Source: Tribonema minus
Taxonomy: Eukaryota; Sar; Xanthophyceae; Tribonematales; Tribonemataceae
Direction of reading: 5' to 3'
DNA length: 64,000 nucleotides
Assembly (NCBI GenBank): GCA_017506865.1
Contig: JAFCMP010000001.1
Coordinates: 1,116,001 to 1,180,000, forward strand
Below, one piece after another: positions 12,501 through 24,500 of the stretch; position 1 is the stretch's first letter, and each line of letters opens with the position of its first letter. The notes below the pieces were generated by a model. It made no database searches. It was given only the letters and a program-made list of their open reading frames with translations, and was not told the DNA's origin. Position numbers and translations under genes: made by a program.

Positions 12501-15500
12501 CGGTATGCACGTCTCATACTTGCACCGCACTCAGTCTGTGCTGGCGCCGCCGCTCGATGCCTTCACGCCACGGTGTTGAGAGCAAACTCTTACTACCCCT
12601 AGGGAATGTGGACAGAAGTTAAGGGAAGGCGTTTCAGAAATCCATGCAACCGGCTTGTACAACTGGCACAAGCATCACACTCACTCTACGTTGCCTGCCA
12701 ACGCCTGCAGGCCCTCGCCGCCGTCGCTCTCGTTGATCTGCAAGCGCCGCCACACAGAGAGCAGATCGCACAACCAGTCAGAACGGCGGCATGATACAAA
12801 TGTAATACTTCAATACTTCAAAGGTAATGGGTTGTTGTAATGGTAGTGTTCTTCTTGAAACATGCCCGCGCCAGCAAAGCGTCGCCGGTGTGAGGTGCTT
12901 CATCGTGGTATCCATGAACAGTTGATCTGCAGGCGCCGCCACAAATAGAGCACCACCAGCAAGCGGCAGCATTATGCAAACAAGAAAATGAGCTTGGTTC
13001 TGCAGACGATTGTCAGGGCCAATGACGTATCGCTGGTCAGACGTGGTTCGCTGTGGCAACATAAACTGTGTGTGGGTTATGCAGTGTGCACCTGCAATGG
13101 CTGTTTCATGAGCTGTACCATAAGCATGCCTCATGAGATACTTCAAGAGCTACTTCCGAGTATATCGATGTCCACCAAAGTGACGTGATCGTCGCCTGAG
13201 CTCTGTGACGATAATGGCAGTTACCTCCGTCAGCTTTCTCAGGCAAAGTTCAACTACATCCATGCTCAGCGTAAGTGACGTGACTGTCCCCTGAGCACTG
13301 CGACCACAAAAATCGTCGCCTGAAACGCTGTGACGATGTGGCAGGTACCGCCAACAGGAGGTGCAGCACGAGGTCGTGTAGGTTCACCCACAATCAATGT
13401 CATCGACGGTGACGGGCACAGCAGCCTGAGCATTGCGATCACAAGAACAACGCCGGGGCCACCACGTCAGCAGGTGCGGCATGAGATCACGCTGGGCTCG
13501 AGTGCAATGACGATGACAGGCATTGTGGCCTGAGCGCTGTGACCCACGCGGCAGTTACGGCGGTTACGACAGTTACCTCCGCCAGCACATGCGGCACGAG
13601 CAAAAGCTGGATTCAAGTGCATTCAAGTGCAGTAGCGGCGACGTGCGTCGTGGTCTGAGCGCTGTGACCCACGCGGCAGTTACGGCGGTTACGGCAGTTA
13701 CCTCCGCCAGCAGGTGCGGCACGAGCTCGGGCATGAAGGGCGCCATCTGGTCCTTGAGGACCTTGGAGAGGTTGGCAAAGAACGTGTAGGCGAATTCGTG
13801 CAGCTCCACGTTGTCTATCTTGAGGCCCTCGGATGCGCTCTGCATGCACATGTTGACGTAAGGCTGCACAAGGGGGGAGGGGGGGGGGGGGGGGGCAGTG
13901 TTGTTGGTGGCGTGCAAAGGGATGTCAGGGTTATAGATCGTCATCTGCACATGAAGCACGTGATGCTCTCTCCACAGCCGACGGGAAGCACGTCTCACAA
14001 ACGAGAAAAGGTCGGCGATATGAACTCACAAACTACTAGGGAGGGACACTTCCGACAGATGTGCATGCGAGGCATGATGCATTCTTGTTGCCAATGCAAC
14101 TCATTTCCAGAGCGCTGGATGCTGTGTGACAGCAGCGGTCGATGTTGACAAGGAGTACTCTCATGCATGCTGCCGTTCCGATTGCTTAGACGTTGCAATA
14201 TGCTAGCACCCATGTTACAAAGGCGCCAACGCTGATGATGTATCTGAGACCAAACAAAATACATAATGCTAGGTGAGAGCTGGTGGGTGTCCGCACGATG
14301 TTCTGGCGCAAAACTGTTGTTCTTCAAGGTCCAACTGCCGCTCGCCGAAACCCTAGGCGTTCACAGACATGGCAAACATCGAGTACAACATGCGCATACA
14401 CATTTGCCACAGTCCGCGACATGAATAATAGCACTATCAATCGGAAGAACGGTAAGCTGACACATTGTCACCCTCCAACTTCATATTTCAAGTACTTGAA
14501 CTTGAAACACCTCAATACACATTACGTACGTACGTACCTGGAAAGCCTCCGCCTCGACGGCAATGGCAATGTGCCCCATGCACTCCAGCGCCCTGCCCCT
14601 GAGGGCCATCATGGTGTCGTCCGTGATGAGCAGCATCTGAGGCACACAGGAAAAGAAAAAGCAGTTCCAATTCCAGCTATAAGTGATTTCTTACCGTAGT
14701 AGTTCAAAATGAGAAAGGAGGGCATTCAAACATAACCTGACCCTAACCCTGACCCTGAACGCATGCTCACACCCCGCGCAAGGGAGCGCACCGTTGCAGG
14801 TGCCTGCGACACACTTCAAACTTGTAGTTCTTGATAGAGCAAGGCATAATCCGAACCTGAGCGCATGCTGGAAACCCCGCAAACAGCGGCAAACCGTGTG
14901 GAAGCGCGACCAACTGGCAAGACAATGAGGCGCACATGCCAGAGCACCGTTTCTATCTGCGTTGAAAAGTTCTTGGCAGTCGTCAGTCTGACGACAAAGG
15001 CGGGGGTCGGAAGTGCGGCGATGATGATGAGCAGAGCCCTAACTCTAACTCTAACCCTAGGTAGCGGCGCAATCACCGCACAAGCATGCGGGCCCAGGGT
15101 TAGTTAGGGTTAGAGTCAGCAATTGGGGTGTAACCTCCTCCCAAATAAGTGAACATCCCAAGCCGATAGAGTCGCCCGGACACCACAAGGCTGCCGTGAT
15201 TCAGCATATTTGGTTCGGAACACACTCTGATATGGGTCATGTCTTCGTCTGCGTGGGCAAGTTCGGGGTGCGCCTGTAGCAGTGTGTGTCACCTGTCTTA
15301 AGAAGCTGACGGTGCCGTCGAGGTAGCGCGTGAACGCCTTCTCCGCAGCGATGGCGGTGGCGGCGATCGCCGCGACGCTCATCTCCTGGACAGCGCGCTT
15401 GGGGGTTTGCAGCATCTGCGGCATAAATGGCAGTTACGCACCGTAAAATAAGGAGGACAAGAGATGAGCAGCAAAAAAGTGGACAATGCAACTTTTAAGC

Positions 15501-18500
15501 TAGTACTTTGAAGTGTGAGTTTGGTTCAAAGTTGAAGAAGCGGCGATCGCCGCGACGCTCATCTCCTGGACGGCGCGCTTGGGGGTTTGCAGCATCTGCG
15601 GCATGAGAAGCGACAGTTACGCGCAGCGGCGATGAGGGGCGGAACTTCACGGCGCGGAAGATGCAACTTCAAGCGAGCGCTTGAGGTGCAGACTCGCATC
15701 ATAGTTCAAAATGAGGCGACCGCAGGAATGCTCATCTCCTGGACCGCGCGCTTGCGGGTTTGCCGCATCTGCAGCAGTTGCGCACGACGAATGCATCAGA
15801 GCAGGACTCAGCGCGCAGAGGCGCATGATGTGAGAACAATCGAGCACAAGATGGGCCTGAGAGGCGATCGCAGCGATGCCCATCTCCTGGGTTGCAGGCT
15901 TGGGGGTCTGCGGCATCTGCAGCGTTTGCAGCGGTGATACGCAAGACCGGGCTAGTTTAGCCAGGCCCTACAACGCAAAGGCGGGTGCTGCAAGCACACC
16001 CTGAGTGTGTATTTGGTTCAATGCTTCACCGTAACACACACATGTACTTTTCATTGATTCTCGCCCAGGGCGCTAATAAGCCCAGATGAATGGTATCTAC
16101 GCTTGCTGTACGGAATCTACATGTCGTGTGACGGTTTGAAAGAGTCTCAAGGACCACCACTCATGTACATCCGTGACACGCACCTGCACCAGGCGCTGCA
16201 TCAGCGGCTCGAGGAAGGGCAGCACGGTGTCGGGCTGCAGGTTCTCGCAGAACATCTCGAGGACGTAGCACGAGACGCCCTTGACGTTGTCCGTCGCGTC
16301 GTCGAGCAGCATGAACACCACGGGGAGGATCTCCTGCGCGCGAAAGCACACGTGCACGAGCAAATGCGGCAGCGACAGAGTGGTGAGACGGGCTGCTCGC
16401 GCAGGGCTCTCCCTTGAGATTTCACAACCCTGTTTGGTGTTGCAGTGCTGTTGAGGAGGAAGGTCATCACATTCTTACCAATTTTAGTATTGGGACAGAC
16501 GCGCCTGTGCCCTGGGCTGGCGCGTCCAAGGTATGTATACAATACTATTCTCTAGTTACTGTATGTATCTTGACGTTGTCCGTCGCGTCGTCGAGCAGCA
16601 TGCACATGACGGGGAGGATCTCCTGCGCACGCGCGGGCACACGCGCACGGGAGTGCAAACGCGGCAGCGACGGAGCGGTAAGATTGCACCTGTGTGCGCG
16701 TGGCTTGTGAGACCGTTGCGTGCACACGTGCACGCGCACGTCTCTTGCTCGGGATGGCATGTTCTCCAGTACAGATACGATGGAATTTGCTATTCATCTC
16801 AAAGAAGAAACCAACACTGACCTCTGTGACGCTTGTCGAGCGCGGCTTGTGGGAGCGTCGCCCAAGCGCGCAAACGCAGAGCGCGGCAGTCACAGCTCGG
16901 GCGAATGATGTGCAGCCACAACTTCAAACAGGCGAGAAGGCGGCGAAAGGCGCACTTTTGCATCCAGTAGAGTGTCTTGCTCATGGCCGAAACACTTGGA
17001 GTGACGACCAAGCCCCCCTGTGCGGTCTGAACTTGCATGCCACATTCAGGAAAGTGTGCAGTGCTGGCCTGCTGCGTACCACACGCTCACAATGTGCGAC
17101 ACCAGCACAGGTGGGGCGCAAAAGCTCACAATGTGTACACGCCGCCGACGGACACCAGCGCACAGGTGCGGATGCATGTGCATACCCTGTGCCCGGCCCC
17201 CTAATTCAGCGCTCCCAAATAGCACTTCAGCAATCCTTGCGCTCTTGGTACTTGGAGTAATGCACCTACATGTGGTCATGCACCAAGTGTACGGTCATCA
17301 GTGTAGCTGCATCTTCAAGCAGTGACGCACCGCGTGGTACTCGAGGATGTCCGGCTGGCAGTGCTCGCTGAGCTGGCCGAGGCAGAAGCACGCGCACTCG
17401 CGGACCGCCGGCTCGGGGTCCACCGCGGCGTGCAGGATCTTGGGCAGGATCTGGTCCAGGTTCATGCGGATGAGCTCGTTGCAGCCTGAGGAAGGGGGAA
17501 GGGGGGGGGGGGGGAAGGGGCGATTAAATTGCTGAGACACTGATGCACCAGTTCGGGACTCCAAGGTTTACGGATGATACAGGCGGTAGCGCTTGAGGTG
17601 GGACGCGCGCGCTGGCGTGCGCGTGGAGCTTCCGCACGTGGGAGCGTGGTGTTCTTGCGCACTCCCGCGCATCGTTTTGGGCGCAATGTGCTGATGTGCG
17701 CTGTAGACCGTGCGCGGGCGCGCATGGACTGCCGCACAGCATCAGCACCGCTGTCTGGCGATGGCGCGACGTCGTTATTGCATGTGTGCGTCTCAAAGCG
17801 CCTGCAGCACGTGCTCACCGGCATAAGCTGAGAGACCTCAAACTACACCATGTATTTCGTCGGCTTCGGTGATGGCGCTCGTGACCGCGACGCCCCCTCG
17901 CGCTTCGTGTGGGGATGGACTGTCATGTATAGGGGTAAGTATATCGCGTGCAGTTGTGTGCAATGAGCGACACCACCAGTTCATCAAGGACCTGTACACC
18001 GCGTGCTTGCGGCTGAGCACTCAGAGACCTCACAGACCTAAGTAACTTCACCTTTGGAGATGGTATTGCGTGCGCTCGCGTGCAAGGCGCACCGCAAAGG
18101 GCCAGCACTGCGCCTGCTTGCGGCTAGGCACTCAGAAACCGCACAACCTAGGTAACTTCACCTTCAGAGATAACGCCCATGACTGCGACGCCCGCCTGCC
18201 ATCACTGTAGGTGCGCATTCAACGGTGACAACTCACAAGCTTTCACCGTTGAGTCATGCATGAACCTCAACCCCATGTCCTCTTACTATTTGCGTATTTT
18301 TTTGTAATCAACTTCACCTTCCGTGATGACGCCCATGACGGCGACACCCGCCTTGCGCGTGTGCGGGTCGGGGCTGTCAAAGCACTGCCCGCACAGCTCC
18401 ATCGCGGGCGGGAAGATGAACCTGCCCGGGAGGTACAGGGCCAGCTGGTCGAGCGCTGCCTGCGCGGCACAAGTAGGGTTAGGGTTAACGTTGGGGTCAG

Positions 18501-21500
18501 GGTTGGGCTAGGGTTACGACAAAGCTCGTAGGGGAAGGTGGCTGGGCGAGCACTGCCGCCGCGGCCAGAAACCTCAGGGTCCTTGCTGCGTCCGCTCAGC
18601 AAACCTTAACTCAGACTTGAAGTGCCGTGAACAGGGATCAGATGTCCATTTTCCGTCATCGTGGCGCTGTCCGCACATGTCAAGAGGCTGCGGGTACGCG
18701 CATTGGCAACTACAATGGCCTACTGCATTGCCTGTGTACTTGGCGCTCAACCGGACCTCAACTGGAATGTACACGGCGCGCCTCAGTCGCAGTGTTCTCG
18801 CGTGAGTTCACGTGTGAGAGTGCGCTCAAGTACAGGCAGGACGTGCAGAGCTTCCCGCGGGAGCTCACGCAGTCAGTTGAGCGCGCAGCGCACCCTGGAC
18901 TGCGCGTGTACCCCAGCGAGGCTTGGGCAGCGGCCAACACTCCGCCCAACCTCGGCTTGAACTTGAAATGGGCACACCTGACACTCACAGCCGCAGAGTT
19001 CACGCGAGAACACTCCAGTGCACCTGCGCGATGGACTGCGTGTTGGCGCCGTCGTAGTCCTCGTCGCTGTCCTCCTCAGCACCTGCGAGCGCCTCGTACG
19101 TGATCCAGCTAACCTCAACTTGAACTTGAAGGGCACATCACTCACCTGCGCTATGGACTGCGTGTTGGGACCGTCGTAGTCCTCGTCACTGTCTTCTTCA
19201 GCGCCTGCGAGCGCCTCGTACGTGAACAGCGCATTTGCCGCGCTGCCCGTGTGTCCCGCGATGAGCTCGACCTGGGGGGGAGGGTCAGGGCCGAAGCGTT
19301 GGGGTTAGTTTAAACCCGACCAGAAGACGCCTAGGGACCGAGCAAACAGGACATCCGGCTGCTGCTGCAGGCATTGAGAACTCACGCTCATCAGTCAGGA
19401 ACAAGATGTAAGGGGAGACAAATCAATAGCACAAGACTAATGATGGCCTTGAGTGCCGTTGACGCTGGTCAGCAACGGTCCATCACGCGGCGCGCTGGCT
19501 CGACGATCGCGCCGAGACCGCCCGGGGGAGCAGCGCCCGCGACATGATGGTGAAGTCGATGAGCTGCGACACAGCACAGCGCAGGGCCCTCAGCGGCGCT
19601 CGCTGCGTGCTGCCGCAGGCGCGCGCGCACTCGTGTGAAGGCCTGACACGCGAGCGCATCAATGCTGGGCTAGGGTTAGGGTTACGGTTGGCGCGCGTCC
19701 CCGTCATACGGCACATATACCCCCGCTCCAGCTCTGCCTCAGGCAAGCACTTCCAGGGAAGACGGGGACATGGTGTTGCCGGGGACGGAGGGGGGTAGTC
19801 GAGGGGGTGCTTCGGGCATGCGCATGGGACAGACAAGGAGGTATGTACATATGTAGGGCTGATGGCAAGGGCTTCAGGTCTCAGCGTCATCGTGACAAGT
19901 CGCCCATAGCGTTGCCATGAGTTCCGATGGCGACAGCGCATGGCAAGAATGAAGCAGCGTTGATACTGCAGTACAGTCTGCCTCAGAGTTTGGGTGGGTG
20001 CCGTTGCCATGGTTGGTACCCAGAATGCACGACACTGAGCCCCTTTTGCCGTCGCAGATACCGTCGCAGATACCTGAACACAGGTTCGCAGATACTGCAA
20101 CACAGGGTCACCGGCGGCATTGATACGTAGTACATTGTGCCGCGCTCACCATGACTTTGAGCACCGCGGGCACGCAGCCGGTCTTGCCGAGCGCCTTGGG
20201 CTTGAACTCGGCGAGCGTGCCGAGCACAAGCGAGGCGGAGTCGCGAGTCGTCATCTCCAGTGAGTCGTTCCGCAGCACGCACAGGATGAAGTCAATGACC
20301 TGTCGCGCACAAAAAAGGACACCAGCCGCTGCGAATGAGTGTCGAGGCTGGCTGGTATATACCCAGATGAGGGGATTGTAGGCATGTACAGCGTGGGGGG
20401 GGGGGGGGGGGCATTCAGGCCGTGCAACGGGGGCGGGGGGGGCGGAAGGGGGGGGGGGGGCAATCAGCAAGACTGCAAGGATGGCGTGGTAGGCAGGCAG
20501 GCGCAAAGCGCGTGTGGCAATGCTGTGTATTCGATGCTCATATGATGCGCATGTGGCAATGTCATGTACTTCTATACAACATGCACACTGCACGATATGA
20601 AAAACGCACTTTAAGGTAAACAATGCATCTACTTGATGATCAACCCAGACGCATCTCATACTAAACAGTGCCTGCTCCTCAACTTGACCCTGCCCTCAAT
20701 CCAGCCCTACCCCTAACCTGCGGCAAGCCATGACGGCAATTTACTCGCGCAGACTGCCCTCATGAGCTTATCGCTGTTCTGCATCTGTGCTCGTTGACAT
20801 CGCCGCCGCGGCTGCGCACAGGCGCTGCTGCTGAGCCGTTGATGCCTTTACTGCAGATGCTCGCTTGCGCGCTGCAATCTCGCTTGCATGCTGCAATTCG
20901 GCTTGCTGTTCCAACGGAACACCAGACTCAGAGTCGCACTCAGGACGCCATAGCCCTAGCCCAACTAACCGTAACCCACTAACCCCACTTGAGCCCCCCA
21001 CCTGCGTCAGGTACGGCGTGATGATGGGCAGCGGGCTGTTGCAGAGGTCCACAACTCCTTTGAAAACGAGGCTGAGGATTAAATATCCCGAACACAGTCC
21101 ACATATCGCGATCAAAGTCACCCGGCCCTTCCAACACTTCTCCCAGCCCTAATCGAACGATAACTCCACCTCCCACCTGCGTCAGGTACGGCGTGATGAT
21201 GGGCAGCGGGCTGTTGCACAGGTCCGCGAGGACGTCCATGACGTGGCACACGCTAGTCTCGTCCGCGCGCGCGACACACTGCTGCGCGACGGCGAGCGTC
21301 GGCGGTATGAGGTCCGCAAAGACCAGCGCCTCCTGCTCCATGCTCAGGTACGCGAGCAGGCTGCTCGAGCTCTGCAGCGCGGCGACCTGGACGCGCGGGC
21401 TGGGGTCCACCAGGGCCTGCGCGGGTTCGAGTCGCACAAGGACGTGTGCTTTTTCTTTGTGAGTATGACTATAGCGTGTGCCTCGAGCAGGTACAGGTCA

Positions 21501-24500
21501 ATACATGTCATGCACACTGGAGCTCTGCAGCGCGGCGACCTGGATGCGCAAGCTTGGGTCCACCAGCGCCTGCGCGGGTTTGAATTGCATGTGTGTTGTA
21601 TTATTTTCGTGAGCATGACTGGACAAGTTTATGTCAAGCAGGCACAGGTGTCATGGTTGAATATCAACATAAGCCATGCGCGTTGAAGCTCTGCAGCGCC
21701 GCGACCTGAACGCGCAGCTCAGGTCCACCAGCGCCTGCGCGGGTTCAAATTACACGGGGGTCGTGTTTTTCATGTTCTAGCGGGATCAAATCGCATGAGT
21801 GGCGTATTTCTTCATGATGCATCTGGGATATACGGTATAAAGCTCAAGCATGTCCCTCACGTGTATATCACTGTATGCCGCGCACGTTGGAGCTCTGCAG
21901 CGCAACAATTGAGATGCACAGACTGGGGTCCTCCTGCGAGATCACATTACTTTGAAGTATGTTGCTTTTTCAATGTGCTTATTGCGATTCCTGGGTTTCA
22001 TTTGTGGGGGATCACATGCGTGTTGCCTTCTCAATGTGCTGATTGCTATTCCTGTCCCTAGCTAATAATACGCATTCAGGCGAATGGCAAAGAAGGCTTT
22101 GTTTGTGACAGTGGGTGCGCCACTTCGTATGTCTCCTGTGCCCTCTGCCACGGGCGCTGTGTCCCTCGTGACATGAACCGTATTCTCTACTGTAGTGCGC
22201 GCGCACATCCCATAGGGCCTCAGCTAGGATACAATGGACTGACATGACACTGCGTGATGATCGCTTGGTGACAAAGAACACATGTACAGTACCTTGGACA
22301 TGGCTGATTGAATTAGGGCTAGGGTTACGACGATCCACAGAGGGACGCGTCGACGGTCCGCACTGCGGCGCTTCTGCGCGTTGCGCGTTCGTCACATCTG
22401 GCGGCGTGCAGCACGCATTTGCACCACCCTGCGCAGCGCGCGCACGCCCGGGATGTGACGCTCCCTGCATCGTGCTTACCCATACCCATACCCCAGCAGC
22501 TTGGCAACTGCCATAACATCGTGAATCGGGCAACCCTGCAAGAGCAGCGCCTTCCACGGACACGAAAGTCCGCCGCGCCGTCTCCTTGCACTCGCGCAAA
22601 GTGCCTTGGCATGAACCACCTCCCCTCAGGAACCAGAAACCACAGCCACGGCCTGACCATGTCAAAAACTTCAATTCTACAGTGGAGTACTTCAAGTACA
22701 TCACGACGCGTCGCAGCAGCAGAAGCAGTGTTCCAGCGACGCAAAGAGTGCCTTGACGACCCCCCCCTCCACACACACACACACACACACACAATCTCGA
22801 AATCATGACAACGGTCTTAGATACTGTATACATCGAGCGACGCGCCTGCAGATACAGCCCCCTCAGCGGCCTGACCACGTGGAAAACTTCAACTTTACAG
22901 TGGATATTTCAAGTACATCACATCCGCGTCGCAGCCACCGGAGCAGCGTTCCAGCGACGCAGAAGTGCGCGCCTTGACAACGCCCGCCGCCCCCCCGCCC
23001 CCGCATCCAACAATCATGACAATGGTGATACATGCTGTTTACGTTGAGCGACGCGTCTGCAGGTGCAGCGGGCTCAGCAGCGCAAAGCGCCGCGCGACCA
23101 CGCCTCCAGCTGTTTTGGTGCATTTATGGTCATGACATTTGAAGAACTAAAAGTAGACCATGTATGCACACTCCCACATCGATCAGATTCTGACAAAATT
23201 ATCAAAACGAGTCACGAACCTGCAGGAAAAGCGTCTTGACCGACGCAAAGCCCCTCCCCTCCCCGCGCCGCACCCAACCCCCGGGTATCGCGACAATGAC
23301 AATCGCTCGAGAGGGGATTATTTATGGCAGCTGTCAACAATGATATATGGTATCATACACCAGCAGGCTGCGGAGCGCACCTGCAGGAAGAGCGCCTTCA
23401 GTGACGCAAAGTGCGCCTTCAGCACGTCGCCGACCGTCTCCGTGAGCTCCTGCAGCATGACGAACGCCAGCTCGCGGTGCTCCTCGCTCCCCCCCTGCCC
23501 CGCGCACGTCGCAATGAACTGCAGCATCTCCGGCCAGCCGCCGCCGCTGTCCGCAAACAGCTGCTTCGCGAGGGACGCCATGAGCGTCGCGACGGCGTGC
23601 CGCACGAGCCGCTGCGGCTCCTGGCCCACCGCCGCCAGCAGCGCGTTTTTGACCTGGCAGCGCGGGAGCGCAGGAACATGCAGCGTAGCGGCATGAGAAA
23701 AGTCGCAGCCGTGTTTATTGGAATTACTGGTGTGAGCGACGCCATGAGCGTCGCGACGGCGTGCCGCACGAGCCGCTGAGGCTCCTGGCCCGCCGCCGCC
23801 AGCGGCGCGTTTTTGACCTGCAAGCGCAGCATGCACGGGTGCACAGCGAAGCGGCACGAGAATAGTCGCGTCCGTGACTGAGGAGCCGGCGAACGCGATG
23901 GCGCCGCTGCGGCTCCCGGCCCACCGCTGCCAGCAGCGCGTTTTTGACCTGGCGGCGCGCACGCACGCACGAGCGCCATGCAGAAACATGACGATGGTCG
24001 CATCTGTGATCACCAGTGAGAGGAGCTGGCGAATGCGACAGAGGAGGCGAAGGAGGCGCCGCAGCGCCTGGCCCGCCGCCGCCGGCAGCGAGTGGTTGAC
24101 ATGCAGTGGGGGGGCACAGAAGGGCAATGGCGGCACGGCCGCGCACAAGTGGCGCCGGGGCACCTGGCCGACGGCCATCGGCGACGCGCCGTTGGCGCAG
24201 ACGTTGGGGCTGTGTACACACGGAATTGTCGATTGAGCGTTGGAGCCGCCGATGCGACACGCTGATGCACGCACGAGGCGCGCCGGTACGTGCGGGATCT
24301 CGCATGCGACTTCGTCGTCGTCGCCGTCTCACGCGCGATCGCAGCGCGGGCGACGCGAGAACCGCAGCGCCGGAGCAGGGGCGAGAAGCGGCGGGGCTAC
24401 TAAAGTTGAAGTTGAGGTTGAAGTGGACAGGGCTGCGGTCGCTGCAGCGCACGACTGCGTGCGCGCGGCGCGACAGCACCTGCCCTTGCTATCGTTGTCA

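Noticed and set aside
14735..15120. Chromosome end
   Set aside because: Telomere-like units are short, mixed and within a gene whose exons continue on both sides.
22012..22878. 288-codon minus-strand frame in importin-4 intron 4
   Set aside because: It crosses the exon 4 echo array and the CA microsatellite, shows no domain, and importin-4 reads correctly without it.
23738..23822. Possible mutually exclusive exon 4 of importin-4
   Set aside because: The copy has an in-frame stop (CTGAGG for CTGCGG region) and lacks the 3' two thirds of the exon.
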